52,178 bases of DNA from Fermentimonas sp. (GTDB lineage: Bacteria > Bacteroidota > Bacteroidia > Bacteroidales > Dysgonomonadaceae), in assembly GCA_028709385.1 (NCBI GenBank), contig JAQVXD010000016.1, forward strand, positions 1 to 52,178. Reading direction: 5' to 3'. The notes under the pieces were generated by a model, which saw nothing but the letters and a program-made list of their open reading frames with translations, had not been told where the DNA came from and did no database searches. The translations under genes and the position numbers were made by a program. The first letter of the stretch is position 1. Every line of letters begins with the position of its first letter. This document shows positions 7,914 through 16,579 of this stretch, in pieces.

Positions 7914-9150
7914 TCTCATAATAAAAAATGCTTCACAAGTAGTTACCTGCAGCGGTTTTGAGGGAAAACGGGGTAAAGAGATGTCGGAACTGAATGTTAT
8001 TGAAAACGGAACTGTAATTGTAACTGACGGATTGATTTCTCATATTCTTAAGCAGGGAGAAAAAGCAGAAATAAATATTTCAGATTACAATACTATAGAT
8101 GCATCAGGAAAAGCGCTACTTCCGGGTTTTGTAGATCCGCATACACATTTTATTTTTGGCGGATACCGTGAAGAGGAGTTTTCATGGCGAATGAGAGGTG
8201 ACAATTACATGGCCATCATGAATCGTGGCGGGGGGATTGTTAATACCACCAAGGCAACGCGTAAAGCATCGGAAGAAGAGTTGACAGTGGCCGGTAAGAT
8301 GCGCCTAGATGCTATGATGCGTTTAGGAATTACTACTGTAGAGGGAAAAAGTGGTTATGGTCTGGACAAAGAGACTGAGCTTAAGCAATTGCGCGTAATA
8401 CAGCGTCTCAATGAAATTCACCCGATAGATATTGTACCTACATATATGGGAGCTCACGCTGTACCAAGCGAATGGAAGGGCAGGAAAGATGAGCTTATTG
8501 ATTTCAATATCAAAGAGATGTTTCCTCTTGTAGCAGAAAAACAACTGGCTGAATGTGTTGATATTTTTTGTGAAAAGGATGTGTTCTCGATCGAACAGTC
8601 TCGCAGATATCTTGAAGCTGCCCGCGAATTTGGTTTTAAATTGAAAATACATGCAGATGAAATCGTTCAGCTTGGCGGTGCAGAGTTGGCAGCTGAACTA
8701 AACTGTCTCTCTGCCGATCATCTTTTGCAAGCTTCAGATAAAGGAATTCAAGCTTTAGCGCAATCAAAAGTAGTTGCAACGCTTTTGCCGTTAACCGCTT
8801 TTTCTCTGAAAGAAAAGTATGCACGTGCACGCGATATGATTGATGAAGGATGTATTGTTGCATTGGCAACAGACTTAAATCCGGGCAGCTCTTTTTCTTC
8901 ATCTGTTCCCTTACTTTTTGCAATTGCCTGTATACATATGAATTTATCACCGGAGGAAGCAGTAACCGCTTTTACTGTAAACAGTGCAGCTGCTGTTGGC
9001 CGCGCAGATACAATTGGAAGTATAGACATTGGCAAACAAGCTGATATGATATTACTGCAATATCCTTCTTATAAATTTCTCCCGTATAATGTGGGAATGA
9101 ATATAGTGGAAACCGTAATAAAAAAAGGAGAGATTATTAAATTAAATTGA
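7906..9150 (+). CDS. hutI: Imidazolonepropionase
   Basis: Hydrolyses 4-imidazolone-5-propionate to N-formimino-L-glutamate, the third step of histidine breakdown. It is a cytoplasmic metal-dependent amidohydrolase of 414 residues. Visible are the metal-binding DPHTHF (His79 and His81), FGGYREEEFSWRMRG just after it, the IHADEI region with a further ligand, SADHLL, and ATDLNPGSSF near the C-terminus with the last ligand aspartate. An in-frame GTG lies three codons upstream at 7897. The ATG at 7906 is preferred because it gives MNNLIIKNA, the usual start of the first beta strand, and a short overlap with pnuC. Product and context agree. Confidence 0.96.
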   Translation: MNNLIIKNASQVVTCSGFEGKRGKEMSELNVIENGTVIVTDGLISHILKQGEKAEINISDYNTIDASGKALLPGFVDPHTHFIFGGYREEEFSWRMRGDNYMAIMNRGGGIVNTTKATRKASEEELTVAGKMRLDAMMRLGITTVEGKSGYGLDKETELKQLRVIQRLNEIHPIDIVPTYMGAHAVPSEWKGRKDELIDFNIKEMFPLVAEKQLAECVDIFCEKDVFSIEQSRRYLEAAREFGFKLKIHADEIVQLGGAELAAELNCLSADHLLQASDKGIQALAQSKVVATLLPLTAFSLKEKYARARDMIDEGCIVALATDLNPGSSFSSSVPLLFAIACIHMNLSPEEAVTAFTVNSAAAVGRADTIGSIDIGKQADMILLQYPSYKFLPYNVGMNIVETVIKKGEIIKLN

Positions 9151-9190
9151 AATCATTAAGCTCAAAATATGATAAAAGTGAGATTCTTAT

Positions 9191-9208
9191 ATTATTTTAG
9201 AAAATAAT
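9191..9208. repeat. AT-only perfect inverted repeat between hutI and fchA
   Basis: Arms ATTATTTT and AAAATAAT are separated by AG. The rest of this 71-base gap shows no promoter match. It could be a weak processing or regulatory hairpin, but AT-only palindromes arise easily by chance in DNA of this composition. Confidence 0.3.
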
Positions 9209-9221
9209 TAAATTCAATCTT

Positions 9222-9860
9222 ATGAAACTACAGGATTTAACAATAAAAGAATTTCTGGAGAAAACTGCTTCAAACGAACCGTTACCAGGTGGCGGATGCT
9301 CCTCTGCAATGATGGCTGCTATTGCAGCTGCGCTAACTGAAATGGTTGCTAATCTGACAATCGGAAGAAAAAAATATGCTAAGGTTGATGCTAGAATGAA
9401 GTTTATAGCCAAAAAAATGGCAGAAAACAAAACTCATTTTATGAATGATATTGATCGTGATGCTGTTGCTTACCGACTTGTTATGGATGCCTATAAACTC
9501 CCTAAAAACAGTGATGAGGAAATTGCAATAAGGAATAAGAAAATTCAGTATGCAGCCAGGATTGCTTCTATTGTCCCAATGGAATTAGCTCAACGTGCTT
9601 ATAATATGCATGGCTTAATTGACGAGGTGCTGAAAACCGGGAATGTTAACGCTGTGACAGATGGCAAAGTCGCTCTTCTGGCCTGTCGTGCAGCTATCAA
9701 AGGAGCACTGTTAAATGTACGTACAAATCTTGATAATATCGAAGATAAAAGTTTTGTAGATTATATGATAGAAAAGTGTAACCAATTTGAAAAGTGCATA
9801 CAGATAGAAAAATGCAAACAGATTGAAATAGATTGCAACCGCAAAATAATACAAATATGA
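9222..9860 (+). CDS. fchA: Formimidotetrahydrofolate cyclodeaminase
   Basis: Converts 5-formimino-THF to 5,10-methenyl-THF and ammonia, returning the one-carbon unit from histidine to the folate pool. The 212-residue protein matches the C-terminal domain of animal FTCD: an N-terminal helix with LTIKEFLEKTAS, then NEPLPGGGCSSAMMAAIAAA (19-38, the glycine-rich folate site), EMVANLTIGRKKY, and GNVNAVTDGKVALLACRAA near residue 150. The catalytic core ends near residue 183. The last ~30 residues are an unusual extension made of EKCxQ[IF] hexapeptides from an 18-base tandem repeat. Its TGA overlaps the hutH ATG (ATGA), which favours translational coupling. Confidence 0.93.
   Translation: MKLQDLTIKEFLEKTASNEPLPGGGCSSAMMAAIAAALTEMVANLTIGRKKYAKVDARMKFIAKKMAENKTHFMNDIDRDAVAYRLVMDAYKLPKNSDEEIAIRNKKIQYAARIASIVPMELAQRAYNMHGLIDEVLKTGNVNAVTDGKVALLACRAAIKGALLNVRTNLDNIEDKSFVDYMIEKCNQFEKCIQIEKCKQIEIDCNRKIIQI
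9771..9839 (+). repeat. 18-base tandem repeat in the 3' end of fchA
   Basis: Units start at 9771, 9789 and 9807, with a partial, degenerate unit from 9825. They encode EKCNQF, EKCIQI, EKCKQI and EIDCN. The units are similar but not identical. The array adds a cysteine-rich tail just before the fchA/hutH junction and probably arose by slippage. Confidence 0.8.
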
Positions 9861-11356
9861 AAAACATCTATTTAATAGGGCAAGGTGAGCTGACAACTGA
9901 AGACCTTGAGTGGATAATCTCTAACAACATTAAAGTGGAACTTGCTCCTGAGGCTAAAGAACGGATACAAAAATGTCGTGATTACCTTGACAGTAAGATT
10001 GAAAAAGGGGATACACCTATTTATGGAATAACCACAGGATTCGGCTCTTTATGTGAGCATACTGTATCGAATGAAGATCTGAGTACTTTGCAGGAAAACC
10101 TGGTGAAATCACACGCATGCAGTGTAGGTGATGAGGTTGCACCTCTTATTGTTAAACTGATGTTTATTCTCAAAGCACACGCATTGTCGCTCGGATATAG
10201 CGGGGTACATGTGGCAACAGTGCAAAGAATGCTTGATCTTTTTAATAATGACATTCTTCCCGTAGTTTATGATAAAGGCTCACTGGGTGCATCAGGTGAT
10301 CTTGCACCACTTGCAAACCTTTTTCTGCCGCTGATTGGGGTAGGTGATGTTTTTTATAAAGGAAAAAAACAGGATATTGGCTTGGTCCTTGATGAATTTG
10401 GCTGGGAACCAATCAGATTGCAGAGTAAGGAAGGTCTTGCGTTGTTGAATGGTACACAGTTTATGTCTGCACACGGTGTATATGCTATCATGAAAGCTCA
10501 GCGTTTGTCATGGAGGGCGGACTTGATTGCTGCAATGTCACTTGATGCTTACGATGGTCATATTGAGCCTTTCGAAGAGAGACTCCACCTCTTGCGACCG
10601 CATATTGGTCAGCTTGAAACAAGTCAGAATATACTGCGTTTCCTTGAAGGCAGTGAAATTATCTCGAGAGAAAAACATCATCTTCAGGATCCATATTCAT
10701 TTCGCTGTGTGCCACAGGTTCATGGGGCTGCAAAAGATACAATTGATTATGTGAAGTCGGTTGTACATACCGAAATTAACTCGGTAACTGATAATCCCAC
10801 CATTTTCCCTGATGATGATAAGATTATATCGGGAGGCAACTTTCATGGTCAACCTTTGGCAATTGTATTTGATTTTCTGGCAATTGCTTTGGCAGAGTTG
10901 GGTAATATCTCTGAAAGACGTGTTGCACAGTTGATACTCGGAAAAAGGGGTTTGCCTGAGTTTCTGGTTGCAAACCCGGGACTCAATTCAGGCTTCATGA
11001 TTCCTCAATATGTGGCTGCATCTGTTGTGAGTCAAAACAAAATATATTGTACTCCGGCAAGTATTGATTCTATTGTTTCTTCAAACGGTCAGGAGGATCA
11101 TGTCAGTATGGGAGCCACTTCAGCAATAAAGATGATCAAAGTAATGGATAATTTGGATATCATACTGTCTATTGAACTGATGAATGCTGCTCAGGCGTTG
11201 GATTTCAGGCGTCCTTTAAAATCATCTCCTGTTATTGAAAAAGTGCTAAAGCATTATCGAAAGGAGGTTGCCTTCATAGATGAGGATGTTGTTATGTATA
11301 AAGAGATCCGTAAAACAGTATCTTTTCTCAACAGGTTACAAATCTCACAATTATAG
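9857..11356 (+). CDS. hutH: Histidine ammonia-lyase
   Basis: Deaminates L-histidine to trans-urocanate and ammonia, the entry step of the pathway, yet it is encoded last in the operon. The 499-residue protein carries the autocatalytic MIO triad Ala145-Ser146-Gly147 inside GSLGASGDLAPLANLFLPL. Other family blocks present are YGITTGFGSL near residue 56, TDNPTIFPDD, SGGNFHGQPLA and a QEDHVSMG stretch. Length is normal for the family (about 500). The ATG at 9857 overlaps the fchA stop. An in-frame TTG at 9833 would add eight residues and is less likely. A hairpin with a T-run follows at 11404-11428. Confidence 0.97.
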   Translation: MKNIYLIGQGELTTEDLEWIISNNIKVELAPEAKERIQKCRDYLDSKIEKGDTPIYGITTGFGSLCEHTVSNEDLSTLQENLVKSHACSVGDEVAPLIVKLMFILKAHALSLGYSGVHVATVQRMLDLFNNDILPVVYDKGSLGASGDLAPLANLFLPLIGVGDVFYKGKKQDIGLVLDEFGWEPIRLQSKEGLALLNGTQFMSAHGVYAIMKAQRLSWRADLIAAMSLDAYDGHIEPFEERLHLLRPHIGQLETSQNILRFLEGSEIISREKHHLQDPYSFRCVPQVHGAAKDTIDYVKSVVHTEINSVTDNPTIFPDDDKIISGGNFHGQPLAIVFDFLAIALAELGNISERRVAQLILGKRGLPEFLVANPGLNSGFMIPQYVAASVVSQNKIYCTPASIDSIVSSNGQEDHVSMGATSAIKMIKVMDNLDIILSIELMNAAQALDFRRPLKSSPVIEKVLKHYRKEVAFIDEDVVMYKEIRKTVSFLNRLQISQL

Positions 11357-11403
11357 TTGACGTTTTTATCAATATATCGATTTTATAAAGACAAAGCATT
11401 AAC

Positions 11404-11428
11404 AAAAGGTCATAAATAATGACTTTTT
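11404..11428 (+). terminator. Rho-independent terminator of the hut operon
   Basis: Stem AAAAGGTCAT / ATGACTTTTT (one G-T pair) with a five-base loop; the right arm itself is the T-run. It sits 47 bases after the hutH stop and just before the promoter of the next gene, so it separates the two transcription units. Confidence 0.6.
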
Positions 11429-11431
11429 AAT

Positions 11432-11439
11432 TACCTTTG
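11432..11439 (+). promoter_or_regulatory. Candidate -7 box for the MFS transporter gene
   Basis: TACCTTTG fits TAnnTTTG and predicts a start site near 11444 with a leader of about 33 bases. No -33 TTTG at the usual distance. With the terminator before it, it implies transcription independent of the hut operon. Confidence 0.5.
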
Positions 11440-11477
11440 TTTTTTAGCAAATGAATAATAAGTTAATAAAAGTTTAA

Positions 11478-12863
11478 ATGGTAGAAACACTTAGAAAATC
11501 GCTCAGAGATTCTGCAGCGGCAAGATGGACTGCACTCTTGATTGTATCGTTTACAATGATGTGTGGATATTTTTTATCCGATGTATTGTCACCTTTAGTG
11601 GGATTGCTCGAAAGTCAGTTAAACTGGACCCGTGCAGATTATGGAATATATACCAGTTCGTATGGGTGGTTTAATGTTTTTCTGCTGATGCTTATCTTTG
11701 GTGGGATTATTCTGGATAAACTGGGAGTAAGAATTACAGGTTTGGGAGCCACTGCACTTATGGTTATAGGTACGGCAATTAAATATTGGGCTATTTCAAC
11801 TAATTCTTTAGATGGTACAATGTTATTCGGACTCAAAGCTCAATTGTTCTGGGCATGTATTGGTTTCGCCATTTTTGCTGTTGGTGTTGAAGTTGCAGGA
11901 ATTACAGTATCCAAGATTATAGTAAAATGGTTTAAAGGTAAGGAAATGGCAACTGCGATGGGAATGCAGGTGGCATTAGCAAGAGTTGGTACCGCTCTGG
12001 CATTAGGTTTTTCTGTGCCGATTGCCCGTGCTACCGGAATCATTGATGTTTCACGTCCCGTGCTCGTTGCCCTTATTGCTCTTTGTATAGGCCTTATTTC
12101 ATTTATTGTTTATGTGGTGATGGATAAGAAACTTGATGCATCTGAAGCAAGCGATGTATTGGAAGAAACAAATCCTGAAGATGAATTCAAGATTTCAGAC
12201 ATCGGGAAAATTTTAACTAATAAGGGGTGGTGGTACATAGCAATTTTATGCGTACTTTTTTATTCAGCAGTTTTTCCTTTCCTTAAGTATGCCACCGACC
12301 TGATGGTTAATAAGTTTGGAGTTGATCAAAATATAGCTGGTTTAATTCCAATGCTATTGCCTTTTGGTAATATTCTCTTGACTCCGCTGTTTGGAGGTAT
12401 ATACGACAAAAAAGGAAAAGGTGCATCTATAATGATTATAGGTTCTATATTGCTTATAGTAGTACATGCTTTGTTTTCTATTCGCGCTCTTGACAACTGG
12501 GTAGTTGCAATGGTTCTGGTTGTTCTGCTTGGAGTAGCATTCTCACTTGTTCCTTCAGCAATGTGGCCATCTGTACCAAAGATTGTTCCAGAGAAACGAC
12601 TGGGAACAGCATATTCTTTGATATTCTGGGTGCAGAACTGGGGACTGATGGGTGTACCGTTACTAATTGGCTGGGTTCTTGAAAAATATTGTATAACTGG
12701 GCAGACTATGAGAGACGGGTTATTGGTGAATACTTACGATTATACACTGCCAATGATGATTTTCACCGTTTTTGGGTTATTGGCTCTTATTTTTGCGTTT
12801 TTACTTAAGGCGGAAGATAAGAAAAAAGGATACGGACTTGAATCTCCTAATATTCAACAGTAA
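11478..12863 (+). CDS. MFS transporter, substrate unknown
   Basis: A 461-residue, 12-helix major facilitator superfamily carrier of the inner membrane. Family features include the acidic GGIILDKLGVR loop between helices 2 and 3, the matching GGIYDKKGKG loop in the second half, and a charged cytoplasmic linker (around 216-245, rich in Asp and Glu) between the two six-helix bundles. The helix 1 region with SDVLSPLVGLLESQLNWTRA loosely resembles MFSD1-like carriers, a group that includes a lysosomal dipeptide exporter, but I cannot assign a substrate by eye. It lies 121 bases after hutH, with a terminator and a promoter between, so a role in histidine or peptide uptake is only suggested by position. 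Confidence 0.8.
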   Translation: MVETLRKSLRDSAAARWTALLIVSFTMMCGYFLSDVLSPLVGLLESQLNWTRADYGIYTSSYGWFNVFLLMLIFGGIILDKLGVRITGLGATALMVIGTAIKYWAISTNSLDGTMLFGLKAQLFWACIGFAIFAVGVEVAGITVSKIIVKWFKGKEMATAMGMQVALARVGTALALGFSVPIARATGIIDVSRPVLVALIALCIGLISFIVYVVMDKKLDASEASDVLEETNPEDEFKISDIGKILTNKGWWYIAILCVLFYSAVFPFLKYATDLMVNKFGVDQNIAGLIPMLLPFGNILLTPLFGGIYDKKGKGASIMIIGSILLIVVHALFSIRALDNWVVAMVLVVLLGVAFSLVPSAMWPSVPKIVPEKRLGTAYSLIFWVQNWGLMGVPLLIGWVLEKYCITGQTMRDGLLVNTYDYTLPMMIFTVFGLLALIFAFLLKAEDKKKGYGLESPNIQQ

Positions 12864-12910
12864 CAGGATTTAGGTCATTAGCAATAAAATATAAAGTATT
12901 ATTTTTAAAG

Positions 12911-12941
12911 ACGATTTGCACTAAAAGCAGATCGTTTTTTT
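12911..12941 (+). terminator. Terminator after the MFS gene
   Basis: Stem ACGATTTGC / GCAGATCGT with one G-T pair and a seven-base loop, followed by seven T. It lies in the 109-base gap between two converging genes. The A-rich bases on its left could also serve leftward transcription from the PAQR gene. Confidence 0.75.
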
Positions 12942-12972
12942 ATGTCCTCGAATGTACAATACGCTACTGTTT

Positions 12973-13632
12973 TTAAATAGGAATTAGCCATGCTGCATAG
13001 ATGTGGCTGGCGAGACCAAGAAGAACAAAAACATGGAAAATTGAATGTACAAATTCTCTTTTTGCTGTAGCATAAATAATAGCGCCTGCTATATAAAAAA
13101 CGCCACCCGCAACCAGCCATAAGATAACATCAATGGAGTTTTTAGAATTAGCAACATCTATAAGAGGCTTAAATGCAATGAGAACTACCAGTCCCATAAT
13201 TACATAGGAAATTGTTTTCAGGTGACTGTTACGTTTAAGAGGTCTGAAGCTTAAGGTGATTCCGACAATTGCAATTAGCCATACGAGTGAAAAAATAAAC
13301 CATGCCCAAACCGGTTCATCCTCACGTAAAAGTATAAGTGTGAAGGGTGAGTAGCTGGCAGCAATCAGCAGGTATATTGAGGCATGGTCGAAATGACGCA
13401 GTCTCTGTTTTTTTGCAGGCTCCTGAACAAAATGATATATGGCTGATGAAGCCATGCATAAAACCATTCCTATACCGAATAGAGAGTATGCTGACAATGC
13501 CCATATGTCTTCGGCAATAATTGCTTTATTGATTAAGATGCCAGAAGCTATGATGCTCATTAATAAGCCAAAACCATGAGTCAGGTAGTTGGCTCGTTCT
13601 TCGCGAAGTGTATAGAATTTTTCTTTTGTCAT
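12973..13632 (-). CDS. Hemolysin III / PAQR family membrane protein
   Basis: A 219-residue, seven-helix membrane protein of the PAQR superfamily (YqfA/TrhA type, historically hemolysin III). Conserved histidine-containing motifs are present: YLTHGFG near the N-terminus, SSAIYHFV after helix 2, FDHASIYLLIAASYSPF in the middle, and HSIFHVFVLLGLASH near the C-terminus. These histidines bind zinc in adiponectin receptors, which act as ceramidases. The bacterial proteins are linked to membrane lipid homeostasis, not to proven haemolysis. The ATG at 13632 is chosen over an in-frame TTG at 13653. A -7 box ends only eight bases before this ATG, so the leader would be very short. Confidence 0.88.
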   Translation of the reverse strand: MTKEKFYTLREERANYLTHGFGLLMSIIASGILINKAIIAEDIWALSAYSLFGIGMVLCMASSAIYHFVQEPAKKQRLRHFDHASIYLLIAASYSPFTLILLREDEPVWAWFIFSLVWLIAIVGITLSFRPLKRNSHLKTISYVIMGLVVLIAFKPLIDVANSKNSIDVILWLVAGGVFYIAGAIIYATAKREFVHSIFHVFVLLGLASHIYAAWLIPI

Positions 13633-13640
13633 ACTAAGTA

Positions 13641-13648
13641 CAAATGTA
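13641..13648 (-). promoter_or_regulatory. Candidate -7 box very close to the PAQR start codon
   Basis: TACATTTG on the minus strand fits TAnnTTTG. Only eight bases separate it from the ATG at 13632, so the transcript would be nearly leaderless. No -33 TTTG is seen. Confidence 0.4.
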
Positions 13649-13813
13649 CCCAAATTTTGAAGTTTCGGATAAATTATTTTAAAATTTCAATTATAATAGG
13701 TCTGTTTATAAAATATCAAATATTCTTAAAGGCTTTTCAAAATAAAGTAATGTTTTTACAATATGACAAAAAGTCACATTTTATAAATTGGCAAAGATTT
13801 TGACCTTATCTTG

Positions 13814-13847
13814 TTGTGAATCTGATGTTAATTTCAACTATTCACAA
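13814..13847. repeat. Inverted repeat upstream of clpB
   Basis: Perfect eight-base arms TTGTGAAT (13814-13821) and ATTCACAA (13840-13847) are separated by 18 bases, 65-98 bases before the clpB ATG. A smaller TGAC-N5-GTCA dyad lies further upstream, near 13765. No CIRCE element (TTAGCACTC-N9-GAGTGCTAA) and no exact TAnnTTTG box were found in the 258-base gap. It is a candidate regulator site for a stress gene, with no known matching motif. Confidence 0.35.
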
Positions 13848-13911
13848 AACTATTTATTCTATAAAGAGTAAAGGCAGTTAATAAGGAGTGAAACGATAAA
13901 AAACACAAGAT

Positions 13912-16503
13912 ATGAATTTTAATAATTTTACAATAAAGGCACAGGAGGCTGTACAAAAAGCTATTGAGATTGCTCAGGGCAATAACCAACAGATGATTGA
14001 ACCGACACATATCCTTAAAGGGATAATGATTACAGGTGAAAATGTAACCAGCTACTTGTTTAATAAACTGAGCGTGAATAGTCAGAATATCGAGAGAGCG
14101 GTGGATGCTGAAATTAAGTCCCTTCCGCGAGTCTCAGGCGGCGACCCCATGCTTAGCAGGGAAACTAATGCCGTGTTTCAGAAAGCAGCTGATTTTGCCG
14201 GCAAAATGGATGATCAGTTTGTTTCTATTGAGCATCTTCTGCTTGGAATTCTGGAAGAGAAAAACAGCGCTTCTAAGATGATGAAAGATGCGGGTATATC
14301 ACTAAATCAGCTAAAGGCGGCAATTGACGACCTGAGAAAAGGTGAAAAGGTTACAAGTCAGACTGCCGAAGAAACATACCAAGCGCTCGGAAAGTACGCT
14401 GTGAACCTGATCGATAAGGCTCGTGAGGGTAAACTAGACCCTGTAATCGGTCGTGATGAAGAGATAAGGCGTGTGTTGCAGATATTGAGCAGGCGTACAA
14501 AAAACAACCCTATTCTTATTGGAGAACCGGGAACAGGTAAGACCGCAATAGCAGAGGGACTTGCCTATCGTATAGTTCGTGGTGATGTGCCGGAAAATCT
14601 TAAAAGTAAACAGATTTATTCACTGGATATGGGTGCACTGATTGCAGGTGCAAAATATAAGGGTGAGTTTGAAGAGCGACTCAAATCGGTTGTAAGTGAA
14701 GTGACTAAAGCTGATGGTGAGATTATTCTCTTTATTGATGAGATACATACTCTCGTGGGTGCAGGTAAAAGTGAGGGAGCAATGGATGCGGCTAATATTC
14801 TTAAACCTGCGTTATCGCGTGGTGAGCTCAGGTCTATTGGAGCTACAACACTTAATGAGTATCAGAAATATTTCGAGAAAGATAAAGCACTTGAGCGTCG
14901 TTTTCAGACTGTAATGGTGAATGAGCCTTCGGAAACTGACAGTATCTCTATTCTTAGGGGATTGAAAGAGCGCTACGAAAATCATCATAAGGTAAGGATT
15001 AAAGATGAAGCAATAATTGCTTCAGTACAGCTATCTAGCAGGTATATAACCGATAGGTTTTTACCTGACAAAGCTATTGACCTGATGGATGAGGCAGCGG
15101 CAAAATTGCGAATGGAAGTGGATTCTGTTCCTGAGGAACTTGATGAGATCAGTAGAAGAATTAAACAGCTTGAGATTGAGCGTGAGGCTATTAAACGAGA
15201 AAACGATCAGCCTAAAGTTGATCTGCTTACCAAACAAATTGAAGATCTGAAAGCTGAAGAAGCTGAATTTTCTGCCAAATGGAAGTCAGAGAAAGAGTTA
15301 ATTAACAAGATACAACAGGCGAAAATTGAGATAGAAGACGCTAAGTTTGAAGCTGATAAAGCAGAAAGGGAAGGAGACTATGGTAAAGTAGCCGAACTTC
15401 GTTATGGGAAGATTAAAGAGAAAGAGAATGACATTGAAGCACTTCAGAAAGAGCTGCATATACGTCAGGGTGGACGTGCTATGATAAAAGAAGAGGTGGA
15501 TGCTGAAGATATTGCAGATGTAGTATCACGTTGGACAGGAATACCGGTTAATAAGATGCTCCAGAGCGAACGGGATAAATTGTTGAATCTGGAGGATGAA
15601 CTTCACAAAAGGGTTATTGGTCAGGATGAAGCCATAACAGCTGTAGCTGACGCCGTAAGACGCAGCAGAGCTGGCTTGAGTGATCCCAAACGGCCTATTG
15701 GTTCATTTATCTTTTTGGGTACAACAGGTGTTGGGAAAACTGAACTGGCTAAGGCTTTGGCCGATTATTTGTTTGATGACGAGAATATGATGACACGAAT
15801 AGATATGAGTGAATATCAGGAGAAATTCAGTGCTACTCGTTTGATTGGAGCGCCTCCCGGATATGTGGGCTATGACGAAGGTGGTCAGCTGACAGAAGCT
15901 ATTCGGCGCAAACCTTATTCTGTAGTACTTTTCGATGAGATTGAGAAGGCTCACCCCGATGTTTTTAATATTCTTCTTCAGGTGCTTGATGATGGCAGAC
16001 TGACCGATAATAAGGGTAGGGTGGTCAATTTCAAGAATACGATAATCATTATGACTTCAAATATCGGATCGAACCTAATACGCGAGAATTTTGAGAAAAT
16101 AAATCCTTCCAATAGAGAAGAAATTATTGAAAATACGAGGAATCTGGTGATGGATATGATGAAAAAAACTATCCGTCCGGAGTTTCTTAATCGTGTAGAT
16201 GAGATAATTATGTTTGCTCCACTGAAGGAAAGTGAAATTGCTCAAATAGTCAGACTACAGCTTGATTTGGTAAAAGAGTCGCTGGCTGAAAGTGGAATAG
16301 AACTTAAATACAGCGATGAGGCTGTAAGGAGTATTTCTGAGTCGGGTTATGATCCGGAATATGGTGCCAGACCTGTGAAAAGGGTAATTCAGCGAAAGGT
16401 GTTGAATCAGCTTTCAAAAGAGTTGCTCTCTGGCAAGGTTGATAAATCGAAACCGATCACCATTGAAGCTATTGATGATATCATTTACTTCAAAAATCAA
16501 TGA
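13912..16503 (+). CDS. clpB: ATP-dependent disaggregase ClpB (Hsp104 family)
   Basis: A 863-residue cytosolic AAA+ chaperone that threads aggregated proteins through a hexameric pore together with DnaK. Domain order is canonical: Clp N repeats (about 1-145), AAA1 with Walker A GEPGTGKT (204-211), a coiled-coil middle domain (about 400-525, charged and heptad-like), AAA2 with GTTGVGKT (about 603-610), a [25 protein letters not shown] block, and the C-terminal ClpB small domain. The arginine-rich LERRFQ of AAA1 and the GYVGYDEGG pore loop of AAA2 are present. There is no ClpP-binding IGF/L loop, as expected for ClpB. It is a single-gene unit ending in a terminator. Confidence 0.97.
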   Translation: MNFNNFTIKAQEAVQKAIEIAQGNNQQMIEPTHILKGIMITGENVTSYLFNKLSVNSQNIERAVDAEIKSLPRVSGGDPMLSRETNAVFQKAADFAGKMDDQFVSIEHLLLGILEEKNSASKMMKDAGISLNQLKAAIDDLRKGEKVTSQTAEETYQALGKYAVNLIDKAREGKLDPVIGRDEEIRRVLQILSRRTKNNPILIGEPGTGKTAIAEGLAYRIVRGDVPENLKSKQIYSLDMGALIAGAKYKGEFEERLKSVVSEVTKADGEIILFIDEIHTLVGAGKSEGAMDAANILKPALSRGELRSIGATTLNEYQKYFEKDKALERRFQTVMVNEPSETDSISILRGLKERYENHHKVRIKDEAIIASVQLSSRYITDRFLPDKAIDLMDEAAAKLRMEVDSVPEELDEISRRIKQLEIEREAIKRENDQPKVDLLTKQIEDLKAEEAEFSAKWKSEKELINKIQQAKIEIEDAKFEADKAEREGDYGKVAELRYGKIKEKENDIEALQKELHIRQGGRAMIKEEVDAEDIADVVSRWTGIPVNKMLQSERDKLLNLEDELHKRVIGQDEAITAVADAVRRSRAGLSDPKRPIGSFIFLGTTGVGKTELAKALADYLFDDENMMTRIDMSEYQEKFSATRLIGAPPGYVGYDEGGQLTEAIRRKPYSVVLFDEIEKAHPDVFNILLQVLDDGRLTDNKGRVVNFKNTIIIMTSNIGSNLIRENFEKINPSNREEIIENTRNLVMDMMKKTIRPEFLNRVDEIIMFAPLKESEIAQIVRLQLDLVKESLAESGIELKYSDEAVRSISESGYDPEYGARPVKRVIQRKVLNQLSKELLSGKVDKSKPITIEAIDDIIYFKNQ

Positions 16504-16548
16504 TATTAGTTTAAATATTACTAAAAGATTGTTTTTTATTCGTCTTAG

Positions 16549-16579
16549 AGCCTCAGCTTATGGTTGGGGCTTTAATTTT
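16549..16579 (+). terminator. Terminator between clpB and trkH
   Basis: Stem AGCCTCA / TGGGGCT (one T-G pair) with a nine-base loop, followed by TTTAATTTTT. It sits 46 bases after the clpB stop and directly before the converging trkH stop. Confidence 0.6.

Noticed and set aside
9191-9208. Regulatory operator inside the hut operon
   Set aside because: The palindrome is AT-only and of a kind expected by chance in this composition. It is kept as a low-confidence repeat only.
13654-13911. CIRCE heat-shock element before clpB
   Set aside because: No TTAGCACTC-N9-GAGTGCTAA or close variant is present; only an unrelated TTGTGAAT repeat was found.
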